64,000 nt of DNA. It comes from Byssothecium circinans. Taxonomy: Eukaryota; Ascomycota; Dothideomycetes; Pleosporales; Massarinaceae. Below the pieces are notes generated by a model. That model saw only the letters and a program-made list of their open reading frames with translations, was not told where the DNA came from and searched no databases. The stretch is from contig ML976983.1 in the NCBI GenBank assembly GCA_010015675.1, positions 1,356,494 through 1,420,493 on the forward strand, given 5' to 3'. The position numbers and the translations under genes are program-made. Positions 44,477-56,755 of this stretch are shown piece after piece. Every line of letters begins with the position of its first letter. Within the stretch, counting starts at the first letter, position 1.

Positions 44477-45589
44477 ATGCTTGGCTCCATCCTCCTCACT
44501 GTAGTCCTCGGACTGGTTTCGACCGTATCGGCGCAATGCGGCTCCGGCACAGCAGATGTCACTGTGACGGGATCAGGCACCTTCACTGTCAAGAAAGGTT
44601 CTAGCACGGTGTACACTGGTTCTGTAAGTGCATCCTTCCTCCCCACCATATCCACAACACTTACTAACCCATCTCAGGACTATCTTGCGGCCGTCAATGC
44701 TGGCATAACCAACACAGCCTCTGGCCAACGCCTCGTCGTCTCCTCCAGCGGATCGATCGGCGCCTCTACCATCGCCATCAAATCCGGCATAACCTTTGAA
44801 GGATGCGGCACCATTAACACCAGCCTACGCTCTGGACGCGGCGCAATCGAAATCTTGAACACCAGCGGCGTGAAGATCCCATACCTTAGTGTGTCCGGCA
44901 ACCCGTACTTCGCAGTCAGAGTTTACGGAAGCAAGGACCTGACCTTCGGCGTCGTGACCATGAACTTGAGTGGCGGTATCGGAATCCGCTTCGACCGTGA
45001 CCAAGCCGCCAACTCGAACGTCAAGTTCGACACCGTTAGCGTCACCGGCGCCGGCAGCCACGGCATCGAGACATGGAACATCGCCGGCTTCAGCATCAAC
45101 AAGTTCACCGGCCGCAACCTCGGCGAATGCGGACTGCTCGTCCAAGCCACGACGAACGCTAAGATCGGCACCGTGGACTGCAACAACTGCGGTGCGGGAA
45201 CCGGATACGCAGCGCTTCGCTTCGCGAACCAGAACGGCAAAGTCAACGGCGGATACTCGACTAATGTCTACGTCGACAAGCTCATTTCTAGAGGCGGTGG
45301 CCGTGGGTTCTTCTGCGTGAGCGAGTCTGGCGGCGCGGAGATCAAGAGCGTGGATATTAGTGGGGCGGGGAGTAATTCCATCTTGATCGAGAACTGCTAT
45401 GGTGTCAGAATCCTTGGTGGAACCGTCAAGGGCGGAGGCGAAGTGAGGATTTCGGCAAGGACGGAGTTTGCGAATACGAGGGATATCAATATTACGTTGA
45501 AGGTGGATGACACGACTGTGAGGGAGAGCCCTTGTGGGGATAACACTACCTGGAACATTTCGGGGAATGCTAAGACGACTCTTTGTTAG
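44477..45589 (+). CDS. Secreted pectin-lyase-fold (right-handed beta-helix) protein, 2 exons
   Basis: The N terminus MLGSILLTVVLGLVSTVSAQ is a good signal peptide, with cleavage expected after SAQ or VSA. The mature protein is made of repeated short strands with N, G, V and I ladder positions (ITFEGCGTI, VKIPYLSVSGNPYFAVRVYGS, INKFTGRNLGECGLLVQAT, KIGTVDCNNCGAG, SILIENCYGVRILGGTVKGGG), as in parallel beta-helix proteins of the pectin-lyase/polygalacturonase superfamily. I do not see the Asp triad of GH28 or the PL1 motifs, so the catalytic class is unclear. An intron at 44624-44677 has consensus GTAAGT, a CTAAC branch and TCAG, and is exactly 54 nt, so the frame is open with or without splicing. 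Spliced product: 352 residues. Confidence 0.82.
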   Translation: MLGSILLTVVLGLVSTVSAQCGSGTADVTVTGSGTFTVKKGSSTVYTGSVSASFLPTISTTLTNPSQDYLAAVNAGITNTASGQRLVVSSSGSIGASTIAIKSGITFEGCGTINTSLRSGRGAIEILNTSGVKIPYLSVSGNPYFAVRVYGSKDLTFGVVTMNLSGGIGIRFDRDQAANSNVKFDTVSVTGAGSHGIETWNIAGFSINKFTGRNLGECGLLVQATTNAKIGTVDCNNCGAGTGYAALRFANQNGKVNGGYSTNVYVDKLISRGGGRGFFCVSESGGAEIKSVDISGAGSNSILIENCYGVRILGGTVKGGGEVRISARTEFANTRDINITLKVDDTTVRESPCGDNTTWNISGNAKTTLC

Positions 45590-46137
45590 AGAGTGAGGTT
45601 TTGAAAGGAGGAGGATTCATTGTATATACTTATACGGGGTCCTGTGGACTTAATGAATGCCATTATGAACTTGAATTGTGAAGCTTGATCATTCGCAGGT
45701 GCGGACCAAATGATCTATTCCTTCTAGCTTTTCATTATAACACATATTCTTCATGCACGAGGAAACTGTAAAGGCGAACAAAAGTAAAAGGTATCCCCCT
45801 CGTTCAGCATTTACTATTGTAATATAAAAATGTAGCATAGATCACAGCCTGATGATGGCTGCTTATAGCAAACCCACTAGTCTCATCATTTGTTGTCTGC
45901 GAACAGTTGCGTGGAATTAAGGATGTCCCGTCTGCAGGCACTTCAATACCGATAGTACGACAGTGTCGCATATGAGCGAACTGCATCATGAAAAGCGCAT
46001 TCACATCAAAATAAATAGGCTACGCTAGTCGTTACAAACACATGTACTGTTTAAAATAAGATTCATATATATCAAAACTTCGCCTAGAGCGCCATAAAAG
46101 CATCTGTATCCCTCTCCGCACCCCCCAACCTCAACCC
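45590..46137. other. Intergenic interval between convergent genes
   Basis: Holds the 3' flanks of the beta-helix gene (plus) and the SUR7-like gene (minus). It is moderately AT-rich and I see no further gene. Confidence 0.5.
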
Positions 46138-47505
46138 TCAACCGTCCTTCGTCCCTCTCAAATTCCTCCCCACCTCTCCAAATATTCCCCTCCAATTCCC
46201 GACCTCCATCTGCCCCCTCCTGGACCTTACAAACGCCCACCTCCTCGCCTCCACAAACCACGCCGCGGCCCAAAACCCCAAAACCACCGTACACAACGCC
46301 CACACCACCCACAGAAACGCCAACACCGTTCCACCCATGGAAATCACGATGCCGAAACTCTGGGTCAGAGCGCCCACCGTGCGAGGTACCACGATGAAGA
46401 GAATGGAAAGGAGAATAGCGGCGAGCAGGGGGAAGAAAGAGGCGAGTAGGGAGAGGAACAGGTTTGTGTAGATTAGAAGGCGGGAGGCGGGGAAGAAGGT
46501 TGCGGGAAGGGAGAGGAGGCTGACTATTCCCGCGGTTATGATGGTGGTTATGAGGAAGGCGAAGATGGCACGGTGGACGACGTTGAGGGTGCTGAAGATA
46601 GTGTTTGTGCCGTTGGCTAGGGAGGCGATGGGGGGAATGGAGATTCCGATGTTGCCGATTGTGACGGGTGATTGGATTTGGGAGAAAGATCTCTTTAGGC
46701 CTGGGTTCTGATGGGTCAGATTATGACGTGGAGGAAGGCGTGGGCGGGGAAGAGTGAGGGAGGGAGACGTGCCTTCGAAAGCGTCGTGCGAACTCTGACA
46801 TTTGGTTATCGTGACGCCGTCATCGTTGGCTTCAGTGCCGTTCGCTATAGATGCTTGGCAGACGTTGTTGAGATATATATAGTAGAAATCTTGGACGCCG
46901 GTCTGGTCTACCAAGCCCTCGATCAGGGTGTTAACGGCATCGCCGAGTCCGTTGTTGATGCTGTCGGTGAGAGTGTTCAAAATGCCATTCAACGGATTGT
47001 TAGGATTCTGCGGGTTTAGTGGGCTCGTTGTAGGAAAGATGCCGAACGGACCCAGTGGATTTGTTGCTTGGGTTGTGGTCGCTGTGGGTGTTGCTGATGT
47101 TGTCGCTGAAGCGCGTTCGAATCGGATGATGTCTTCGCCGACACGTGACGTGTTCAGCTGCCTCGTTATTAGTCGTCATTTATCTCCATTCTCTGTGTTA
47201 GAAATCGAACCCACCTTCAAGACGAACTGCCCTTCCAGCTGTCCGGGTCGCTTGCCCGCCAGGATAACCAACAAGCCCAACACGAACACCACCAGACCCG
47301 CTGTGAACGTGAGTAGCGCCGAGAACCTCAAATTCCTCATGAATGTCTTAGTTGTAGTTGGACGCCTTGGAAGTGCCCTTTGAATACTCTTTCTCGGGTC
47401 CATGTCTGGTTCAACAACGATTTTGTCATCAAAGTAATAACCGTTTTGTTGTAGGAGAGATTGGGGTGTGCGCAGGCCACGTGAAGGGAAGACATGCGGA
47501 GGCAT
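46138..47505 (-). CDS. SUR7/PalI-family four-helix membrane protein, 2 exons
   Basis: Exons 47505-47215 and 47157-46138 join across a 57-nt intron (GTGGGT...GGCAG) into 436 residues. A first hydrophobic helix (FSALLTFTAGLVVFVLGLLVILAG) follows a basic N terminus. A long Ser/Thr/Asn-rich extracellular loop then contains DFYYIYLNNVCQ and TKCQ, the paired Cys region typical of the SUR7/PalI family. Three more helices lie in the C-terminal half, with a basic cytoplasmic tail. Family members sit in the plasma membrane: SUR7 in eisosome-associated patches, PalI/Rim9 in ambient-pH sensing. This protein cannot be assigned to either from sequence alone. The plus-strand frames here are antisense shadows. 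Confidence 0.72.
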
Positions 47506-48451
47506 AATGAAATGGTCTGATCAGTGGGGGTGGCGAGAAGATGATACCAAAGAAGACGGGGGTATAGGTGCGTTGTACCTCAAGGACCAAATAGTGGTCA
47601 AGACATGAGGGGCAAGGCGCGTGGACGAAGAATTCAGTGGGTGATAAAGCACATGTATGTATAGAGATTGGCCCGACGATGACGTACCATGGCAGTAGAG
47701 AGAATGTGGAGAGCCAAATAAAATTGGACTGTCATGGATGGAGGTTTGGGTAGAACTGCGCAGTTTGGTTACCGTTCCCTGCCGCACACCGAGGTCGGGG
47801 TTATAGAGCCAATAATAAATTCATGTCGGTGAGCCAGCATACCTTTCCCGTTCGTTCTGGTAACTTTCACATCATTGGGCCGGCGATATGTAGCTATGCG
47901 AGAGAGATTGTCACGTTGACGCCATGCCTAATCAAAAAGCCAAAGAGAAACATTTTTTCACCAATCATAAAACGCAGCGTGGTGGTTTGGTCAGCCAAGA
48001 GTATTCGTTAGCTGGGATGCCGCTGTAAGGCTGAGACACTTCTAGTCGCAGGACAGCAACAAACCAAGAATTCAGTCTCTCTGAAATTCTATTTGTGTTA
48101 GCATGCTCCTCATAACGTATCTATCGATCGTACTCAGTGAGGTGTCCCTCGGTTCTTGGACGATGTGTTGTATAAAAACAGCTGCACGCGGATATGCTAA
48201 AATGTTCCCGAAATACCTACACAGTAAAAGGTCTCCAGAGCGGAAAGGCTGCACGCTTGGGGAAATAAGAGTTTCGTGCTAATTTGGGTATCATTTTCCC
48301 CGCTACGATACATGCTCAAGCACAACTACAATGTTGAAGATGTAGGGGGGAGGTCGTTGCATACAAAAGAACTCAACTGAAGTACGAGTTCTGCAAGTTT
48401 TTTTCAAACGACGGTAGCGGGTATTGGGACTCTAGACCTCCCTGTTTCCTG
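47506..48451. other. Gene-free interval
   Basis: The promoter region of the SUR7-like gene lies on one side and the 3' flank of the Zn2Cys6 regulator on the other. Frames at 47521-47787 and 48072-48254 have no domain. Confidence 0.5.
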
Positions 48452-50937
48452 TTAGCATGTGGTATCGCAACGGGGATCGGAGGTGGCTAGTTTTACCCAG
48501 TCAAAGGTCCCTCCAAAATCCATTGCCACATCGTTCATGGAATATGGAAGAGATGTTTCGAGATTGTTAAAATCGAAGAAGGATGTCGGTTCACAGGAAT
48601 CCATCGGCACGTCAGGTTCTTGTCGCTGTTGTGTAGCAAGGAACGAAGGTCCATCATGTTCAGCGGGGGTGACTGGGGTTGCTGAATCTTCGTCAGTCTG
48701 CGTACGACTCATAAGGGAAAGGTTCGTATTATCAGAGCTAACTAAGAAAAGCCATGGTTGAGCAAGAATATTTCGTACTTACATCTAGATTGCATATCCG
48801 AAGAGTCGGTTTTACCAAGCACAAGCTTGACGGCGGCAGCAACTTTTGCAGCCTCCCGAGATTTGGCGCTTGCAAGTTGCCAAACGTTGTATGAACTTCC
48901 CAATGCCGCAATAAGCTCCGAACGAGTAGGTTGACCACTGTGCCAGCGTTGTCGGGGAATGGTACTGTTAGACTCTGGCAGAGGAGATACGAGATCCTTG
49001 TTAAGGTCGAGCAATATCACCGTGGTAGCGAAAAGGAAATCGTGGTTTACAGGGGCAGATAGCCGCCAGGTTGACATCCATAGCTTCCACGTATGAGACC
49101 ATCCTTCGAAACCTGTGCGAGACTCTACTTCAAGTAGACTCTGAAAGTCAAGAATCTCTAACGCCGCATCGAGACATGCAGCGCGGGAGTATTCAAAACG
49201 GCTGTCTTCTCGCCCAAGCAGCAGAAACGGACGATGAATCATGAGCAAGCACTTGAGGTAGGTGAGGGCAGTGAACAGCTTTCGCGTGGCAACCTCCGAC
49301 TTGACATCGAACTCTTTTGCCTCGTAACCTTTGAACGATTCCGGGAGGGATTCGTATGTGCTGCGTATAGCCGCGTCGAGCTCCAGAGACTCGCGATAGC
49401 CTGGCTGTTCGCTTTCGTTTGCGCGTTCCTGGATCCGCGCGAATATCCGGAGCAACCTATTTCGGCTAACGACGTACAGCATTGCTGTTGATTCAGTCTC
49501 AGGTCTGGGGGGAGGTAGCTCGGTCATATTTTCATCCAGATCGCTATCGGATAAATTACGCGGGTCCTTGACGTCCGGTATTGAGGGCTGAATCATCATT
49601 GGTAACCCTACCTGTACGGATGACATGAGGTCAAGGTGAACAATCATGGTCCACATCCTCCTTCTCATTTCGGCCTTGAACGGAGAAATGTTTGCGAACC
49701 TCGAAGGCTCTCGGTGGTAGCCCATTCGAAAGGCCGTCCGAACAACAAGGCCAGTGAGGAGCCATGATGCTGCTTGGGAATCCTGAGATCGCAGGTATTC
49801 GACAACAAAGTAGGACGACAATGTCTCGAGCGTATAGGGGGGACATTTGGGGTAGTTGGCCAATATGAGGCATTGAACAATCTTCTCCCTGTAAAAGTCT
49901 ATCCGAGGCGTGGACAGGGTCATTTGTGACTGTGTTGTAATCGCATGATGGTATTTATTTTGGAGGGAGTTGAAGTGGGTGGCGACGGTGAAGATACCGT
50001 ATAGAAGGCCAATCCACATGATCGGTGTCCCACCTGGGTTTTCCCAGAATTTCTCGTATTCTCGGAGGAATGTGGGCCTATGAAGAATGACTGATGCTGT
50101 TAGGACTGGCAAAACAGGTAGAGTGAAACGTACCAACTGCCATGTCCATGACATTGAAATATTTGACTATCAACTGATCGGCATCTGCTTTGGGAGGTAG
50201 AGCGAGCAGAATTTCTTCTCGAGAAGCGTGGCGGTGATGACCAAAGAGGAGATCAGGGCCTGGGACCTCCTCGTCGGCGGTTGAAGGCTGCGGGGTGATC
50301 TGTATCTTATCCAGCTCCCCTTTGAGCTCGGCAATCTAATGTATGGTCAGCGAAGAATCGCGGGTTTACTCAAGATACCGCAGAGTCGGGTCATAATCGC
50401 CAGGGTCGAGTCGCTTACTCCATCTAAAATACTCGTCCAGTGTCCACCATTGGTGTAGCTCGTCTCATCATTTTCGAGCCTGACGCGGTCAGGAGCTGAA
50501 GGCACGTCAGCGTCCACGGTCCCGTCGTCTGGCTTGGGGCTGTAAGCTGGCATGGAAGTAGCTATTGTAGCTGGACTGAAGGATGCTGCATTTCGCTTCT
50601 GCTCCATGAGAGTCGTCACCAACTTCTCAAGCTGGTCGATGCGGTCATGAACATTGTGAGGTGCTTTGGGATCTGATGGTGGTGTGGCGACGTGTTGATT
50701 CCGGGCATATGTGCAAGACAATGACAAGCCTCTATCTACGCAGGCCTTGCATGGCTGCTGGCGGTCGCATTTCAACCTTTGCATTATCAGCGCGTGATTG
50801 CAGACGGGCTGGCAGATTTAGAGTGTGCTACTGTATGCTTACTTTCGGCGGCGGCACAGAGTGCACGACAAGATCGGCTTGTCTCTGCGCCTGCTTGGCG
50901 GGATGTAGCGCTGCTGGGTCTGGGGCTCTGCACTCAT
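48452..50937 (-). CDS. Zn2Cys6 transcription factor with fungal-specific TF domain, 5 exons
   Basis: Exons 50937-50843, 50776-50419, 50335-50134, 50090-48783 and 48741-48452 give 750 residues. Exon 1/2 encodes the binuclear zinc cluster CTLCRRRKLKCDRQQPCKAC...C (C-x2-C-x6-C-x5-C-x2-C-x8-C), split by an intron after RRRK as in many fungal regulators. A heptad-like segment (DRIDQLEKLVTTLMEQK) is the likely dimerisation coil. The middle-homology domain starts near VILHRPTFLREYEKFW and includes WLLTGLVVRTAFRMGYHREP and RRRMWTMIVHLDL. The C-terminal exon is acidic (ETSLPYSMNDVAMDFGGTFDW), a plausible activation region. It is divergent from the MFS transporter gene at 51505, with 567 bp between the start codons, so it may control that gene. 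Confidence 0.9.
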
Positions 50938-51504
50938 TGCGGATCTTGCATTGGACGGTCGCGATAAGGCACGGGGACGTATAAGTCTACCGGTGCTGCC
51001 TGGAAGGGTCGTTCAAATGAAATGTGGTGGAGAAGTGACGCATCGGGATCGGGGTTCACTCTTTGCCGTCTTCCGCGTAGCCCCATTTGTGCTAGCGTCT
51101 CTTGTTTCCGGGTACCAGACCTCCGGCATGCCGTTTTCCATCTTTCCCTTATCCCGATCCTTCACTCGGATTTTGAATGTCTGCCGTAGAGTCGTGGACG
51201 TAGACGACCGATTCAGAATCTCTGCCCTGTGGCGCCTGCAGCATGTCTATATTCCCCTTGTACGTGGGCTCACGGTTCACCTCGGATGGTGAGCGGAGGG
51301 TCACTTTGGTACGCGCATTTGATTGGTTCATTTCGCCACCCTCCGTCGCCGTAGAATTCTCCATCGGTTCCTTTAAATAATCCGTCTTCGCCGTATTCAT
51401 ACGCATACAATACACAAGCCTCGCTCTCCCTTAGCCAGGGTTCTCGAGTCTGGCAGAAACTTTATATCACCCTTCCAAGCATTTGGAACCAGACGAAGCC
51501 TACT

Positions 51505-53172
51505 ATGGCAGAGCAAAAGACTGAATCAGCCATCGTGCCAGCCAAAGATGAGGACATTGTCGATTGGGATGGTCCTGATGACCCGGCGAACCCTAGAAAC
51601 TGGAATCCCCGAAAGCAATATGCCCATGCCATTATCGTCGCCGTCATCGCATTGAACGTGTGAGTTGAACACCTCGCCTGTTGTACTTACATGCTGATAT
51701 GATCTAGCAACCTTGCCACCACCATGTTCGCCCCCGGAGCCCAACTTTTGATGAAAGAGATGGGCATCACTTCAGCAACCGTCGGTTCCATCACTGTTTC
51801 GATATATGTGCTGGGTTTTGCCCTTGGCCCTTTGGTGCTATCACCACTCTCGGAGCTTTACGGTCGTTTGATTGTCTACCAATGCTGCAATTTCGTCTAC
51901 CTCGCGTTTACGATAGGATGCGCACTGAGCACAAACACCGCCATGTTCCTTGCCTTCCGCTTCATCGCTGGATGTGCAGGCTCAGCGCCCATGACCATTT
52001 CTGGTGGTACTATAGCTGACGTTTTCCCACAAGAGAAGCGAGGCTCTGTAATGGGACTGACTGCCCTGGGGCCAATTATCGGGCCTGTCGTGGGACCTAT
52101 CGCTGGCGGCTTTATCGCGATGAATATTGGCTGGAGGTGGACATTCTGGGTCCTTGCCATCATGGTAAGTAACGCCTTCAGAAGAAATATATAGGTACTT
52201 ACATATGCACAGTCTGGAGTCATCAACATCATCGCACTTGTCATCCTGCGTGAGACATACGCCCCAATCCTTCTTGCTCGAAAGACTGCTCTGCTGCGGA
52301 AAGAGACTGGAAACGCGAACCTTCAATCCAAACTCGATCAACGCATCTCAACCAGCACTATGCTCGGTCGATCACTAGTTCGCCCCATCAAGATGCTTCT
52401 CTTCTCGCCCATCGTTTTGCTCCTCAGTATCTATGTCGCTTTTGCCTTTGGCTTAACATTCCTTCTGTTCACCACCTTCCCAGCCGTCTACAGCCGGCAA
52501 TACCATTTTTCCACCGGAATAGTGGGTCTCGCTTACTTGGGAATGGGTTTAGGATTCTTCTTCGCAATGGTAATTTTCGCTGCTTTGAGCGACAAGATTC
52601 TGAAGAAGAAGACTGATGGAAAGGTTTCGACCTCACCGACCGTTCCCGTTACCCCGTCTCCGGCCGCTGAGAGTCAAAGTGTCCCAGTGTTGGAAGAGAA
52701 AGCTGGTCCAAAGTACAAGCCAGAACTGAGGCTTTTTTTGATGATGTGTTTCTCGCCAGTGCTCCCGTGCGGCTTCTTCTGGTATGGATGGTCGGCAGAT
52801 CAAGGAACCCACTGGATTGTCCCTATTTTGGGGACGAGTTTGATTGGCGTAAGTTCATAAGTCCCATCATCCCACCAAATCATTCTAACATGCTCACAGA
52901 TTGGCTCGCTGTTCATCATAATGCCGGCACAGACCTACTTAGTCGATATCTTCGGTTCCGAGGGCGCTGCATCCGCACTCGCCGCGAATACACTACTTCG
53001 CTCGCTTTTCGGCGCTTTCCTGCCACTCGCTGGTCCTCCGCTGTATGCAGCTCTGGGTTTAGGTTGGGGAAACAGCCTGCTTGGCTTCGTTGGTCTTGCT
53101 TTTATCCCTGTCCCGTATTTTTTTTACAAGTATGGAGAGGCAGCTAGAAAGAAGTGGCCTGTCAAGCTTTGA
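51505..53172 (+). CDS. MFS transporter, DHA1-type drug/polyamine exporter, 4 exons
   Basis: Exons 51505-51659, 51708-52164, 52213-52848 and 52900-53172 give 506 residues. The N terminus has WDGPDDPANPRNW, the usual cytosolic leader of fungal DHA1 transporters. After the first helices comes LSPLSELYGR, the loop 2-3 MFS signature, then GCAGSAPMTISGGTIADVF and GPIIGPVVGPIAGG in helices 4-5 (antiporter-type Gly/Pro pattern). A long central loop with Ser/Thr/Pro residues follows, and the last helices read SALAANTLLRSLFGAFLPLAGPPLY. This set is typical of 12-helix proton antiporters that export drugs, toxins or polyamines at the plasma membrane. It shares an upstream region with the Zn2Cys6 gene on the opposite strand and is followed, on its own strand, by a second Zn2Cys6 gene. 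Confidence 0.93.
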
Positions 53173-53797
53173 TGGGTGCGGAGACATCTTCCGGCTCACT
53201 TTTATCATATCCGGGAAAACGGCGCCTGTCTTCCTCGTTTTGCTTTCCGCGATGATATCCACCCATATGTTTTTCTAGAGTTTATATTTAGTAGGGTAAA
53301 CTTCACTCAGTAGTTTTCGTCGTCTCGCTTCAAGGTTTGTGGCCGGGCCATGGAGCGCACTTTTGTATTTTATGTGCCCGACCCGTATATATGACTTCAG
53401 AGGCTGGAGGAGGCGCAAAATCAAAATTTATATACGACTTGTCCCTGCAGCATTATTCCGATGCACGCTGGTGGCGATCTGAAACCTCCGGGACTTTACC
53501 ACTGCCGTGGGACAGAGCCTCATCCGAATTAACCAGATCTGTATTATTCAATTTCTCAACAGCAAACTTTCTTTGCTCGCTGGGTGAAATGATGTTGAAG
53601 CCTTCAATGTTCGGGGAAGGTAAAATCACGTGCCTTGTTCTGATTAGAGCCAAGGGTGGCGGTGCAAAAGCTTAATTCCCATAAGTCTGATAACATCCAA
53701 TTCCATCAGCCTTGACAGCGTGATCAGCTTTTCTGCATACCAAACCCTATCTCATAGACGTCTCTTCGACCCGAAACACAAAATAAGGCCAAGAGCA
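53173..53797. other. Intergenic region between MFS and second regulator
   Basis: A 625-bp stretch with the transporter 3' UTR and the promoter of the second regulator. The frame at 53337-53675 shows no domain or codon bias. Confidence 0.5.
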
Positions 53798-55953
53798 ATG
53801 GACATGCAGCCTCAGAAAGATCGATCAGCGATCTCGTGCACAGAGTGTCAGCGCCGGAAACAAAAGGTGCGCCCGAAGAACCTCGGTCTTCCTCCTCCGA
53901 AAACACGACGTCAGACGCCAGTGCTTGAGGCTGATCAGGTGACACCATAGTGTTCTCGCGAATGGCCGTGCAATCACTGTCAAGTGCGCAAGGTACCTCA
54001 TTTATGTCAGTTTGGCGCGAGAAAGGCGCAGCTCCTTTCGTCAACGGAATTGGCTTCTCAGTATGCCTCTCCTTCTTGAGGAGATAGAGTGTGGCTGCTG
54101 ACAAGCCTTATAGGGAGAAGAGGAGTATTACTGCGAATGACTCGAAGGGCTTGAAGAGGAGTTTAGACGAGCTTGGTGGTATAGATGCGCCGGAAGTCGA
54201 GCCTGATGGGGATCAGCGGGATGGGCTGAAAATGTGGGGATATATGCCGGGGCATTTGCACTATAATCTCAGTCGAGGCATCAACAGAGACGACAGGAAC
54301 TCTAAGAGTCCCTCGGAAGAGGCTGCTGATGACGTCGAGAATGCGCTGCATGTAGTGCCCCCGAGGTCAATCACGGACGCTTTTGTCAACCACTTCCTCA
54401 CCGTCGTCAACTACCGCTACAACGCCATCTACGGCCCTACGTTCACCGAAAAGTATGTTCAATGGTGGTCAGATCGTGCCAACAGCAGGCGACTCTCACC
54501 CGAGTTCACGTGCCTACTCCTGCGAGTTCTGTCCTATTCAGTCCAGTATCTGAGCCCGTCCCTCCGCAAGATGATCGAGTTCGAACTTGCTTGCAGCTCC
54601 CAGGATCTTTCCGAGCGATTCTCTGCCGCAGCTGAGAAACTCAGCAAAGCCTTTCCACCTTCAAGCACGTCTATCGAAAGAGTCCAAGAGCAGTTCTTGA
54701 AGGGAGCATGGCTAAAGTCTGAGAGCAGGATGGTGGAGTCGTGGCATGTTCTAGGACACACAATCCGGGAAGCGCAAGAACTCGGTATTGATAAAGAGAC
54801 GGGAAGCGAAGATATCTCCGAATTTGACAAGGAGATTCGGCGACGATTATGGGCTCTCCTCTTCATCTGGGATTGGCAAATGTCTGCATGGCTTGGTCGT
54901 CCTCATCTCATCGACCAGAAAGATCTCTCTTTCGTCTTTCCAAATCTTCGCCTAGATGCGTCAGCCACGGAGTCCAACCAACTATCGCCGTTCGCCCACG
55001 TTGCGCTTCAAGCACGATTAGCACGCCGCATTGCACCTATAATGGTTGATGTGCAAGTTCACAGCGATTGCTCTACGGATCAGGTTTCCGCCATACTCGA
55101 TGAAGTGCACAGGTTCGTTGACGATCTTCCGCCGGTGTTCGGGCTTACGGATACGGATTACTCGCTCGACGAAGCGCATCCTTACTACGTTTTTCAGCGT
55201 CTTCAATTGCACGTCGTAATATATATGACAATGCTCGACTTCCTTAAACCATTCCTAGCACGAGATCCAAGGGACCCTCAAGCGCCCTCCGATGCAGAAT
55301 TCCGCGAGAAAGGCGTAGAGCTTGGATTAAAGCTCCTCGTCGTAGCACGTCAAATGTTCGACCACGAGTTCCCTATCAACGCAAAGTTCCACCTGGTGGT
55401 ATTCTGCATTTTCGACACCGCCACAATCCTGTGCTCGGCAATCATCCATGACGTTGAAGTCGTTCTTCCACATCGCGAAAAAGTCATGGATGCCGTAGAG
55501 AGCGCGCTCGATATGCTTCATCAACTCAGTCTGACTACCAAGATCGGCGCGTCTTCGTATCGCTTCCTCTTCAAGCTGGTTCAAGCTTCCCGCGTGCTCT
55601 CCCGTCATCCTCCAATTGCGAAACGACACCGGAAGAACGGTATAAGCGATCGCAAGCAGTCAACAACGAAAGATAGCCTTCCCACATTAGCACCCATACC
55701 ACCTACCGAGGCCGCGCCACCAGTTCTGGAGACCGCGATTTATCCGACAGATAACGTACCGGTTTCGCTAACGATGCCGATCCCGGAAGTACCTACGACG
55801 GATGATTTGGGCTTCGAGTTGGATCACTTCATGGCGCAGAATCCGTTCCCAGGGTCGCAACCGCTGGAGATGGGTGGTATGGAAGCTATATGGGACTGGG
55901 AGAATTTGAATCTGGATTTCTTGGGACAGGGGCTGGTCTGGGAGCAGCAGTGA
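53798..55953 (+). CDS. Zn2Cys6 transcription factor with fungal-specific TF domain, 3 exons
   Basis: Exons 53798-53866, 53951-54060 and 54114-55953 give 672 residues. The zinc cluster is assembled from exons 1 and 2: CTECQRRKQK then CSREWPCNHCQVRKVPHLC (spacing C-x2-C-x6-C-x5-C-x2-C-x8-C); the VPHLC ending argues against splicing at the GT just before it. Intron 2 (53 nt) has a CTGAC branch and TTATAG acceptor and restores the frame. The large exon carries the fungal TF domain (AIYGPTFTEKYVQWW, GAWLKSESRMVESWHVLGHTIREAQELG, RRRLWALLFIWDWQMSAWLGRP). The C terminus is acidic and aromatic (DWENLNLDFLGQGLVW). Probably nuclear. Its closeness to the transporter and the first regulator suggests a small regulated unit. 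Confidence 0.9.
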
Positions 55954-56755
55954 ATGGCATATACATAGGATACTGACATAAGAACCTACTTCTATTCTCT
56001 TTCCCAATAATATGCTTCAGTCGGATGACGCCGAACTCGTCAGTCTTCATCATACGAGAGACGAATACTTCAAGCGTCGCTGCAGCCACATTGTACACGA
56101 GTATATGGGCTACGTTTATTGCTTGGAAAACATACTGCTCTTGTCCCCCTTCAAGCTGTGCTTGGATCAAAACGAAGAATTTACTCGTTGGGGAGTGATG
56201 TATGTGGTGCGGGTATAACCGCGAGTTTAAAGGGATGTGTGAAGATTGTTGAGAAAGAAGGGACGCTTTGATTTAGGTTAGGATGAAAGGAGGAGGATAT
56301 GATAGCGCGTATTTGTGTGTGGGGAAGGTTGTAAACGGAGAAAGAGACAGGCGATACCAAATGAGAATGAAGGGACTGTGATGCGTGAATGCCTACTCCT
56401 TTCTTCAAAGAACAATACAATACATCGCCTACTGTGAACTTCTCGGAGGAACAGGCGCCAGTGTTGTCGTGGGTACATTCCGAGTCTCACGAAGCAGTAG
56501 AGAGGTAAAAGTACATGTTTTATATTAATCCGAAAGTACTAAATGAGTGGTTGGAAGTGTATACACACGTAAACAATAGCTGATGAACATATGAAAGAAA
56601 GAAAAGAGAGGTAATTTGGCCCCGCATCTCCCAAGTCCAAGCAATGTGTACAGGTTGAGAAATTACGGCTCGTTTGCCTCAAATCGGGGTTCCACCGGCT
56701 CAATAGGCTGTTTGACAGGGTTTCCAGCTGTGTCCGTTTGAGCAACCCGCTTGGG
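55954..56755. other. Gene-free interval
   Basis: 3' flanks of two convergent genes. Short frames (55886-56170, 56181-56490, minus) have no domain. Confidence 0.5.

Noticed and set aside
46138..46992. An extra GC-AG intron in the SUR7-like gene after SSHDAFEG
   Set aside because: Removing the 65-nt candidate would break the frame, while the unspliced frame stays open and reaches the family-like helices.
53986..54090. Splicing of the second regulator at GTACCT just after the CQVRK codons
   Set aside because: It would delete the sixth zinc-cluster cysteine (VPHLC). The donor at 54061 with acceptor TTATAG keeps it and restores the frame.
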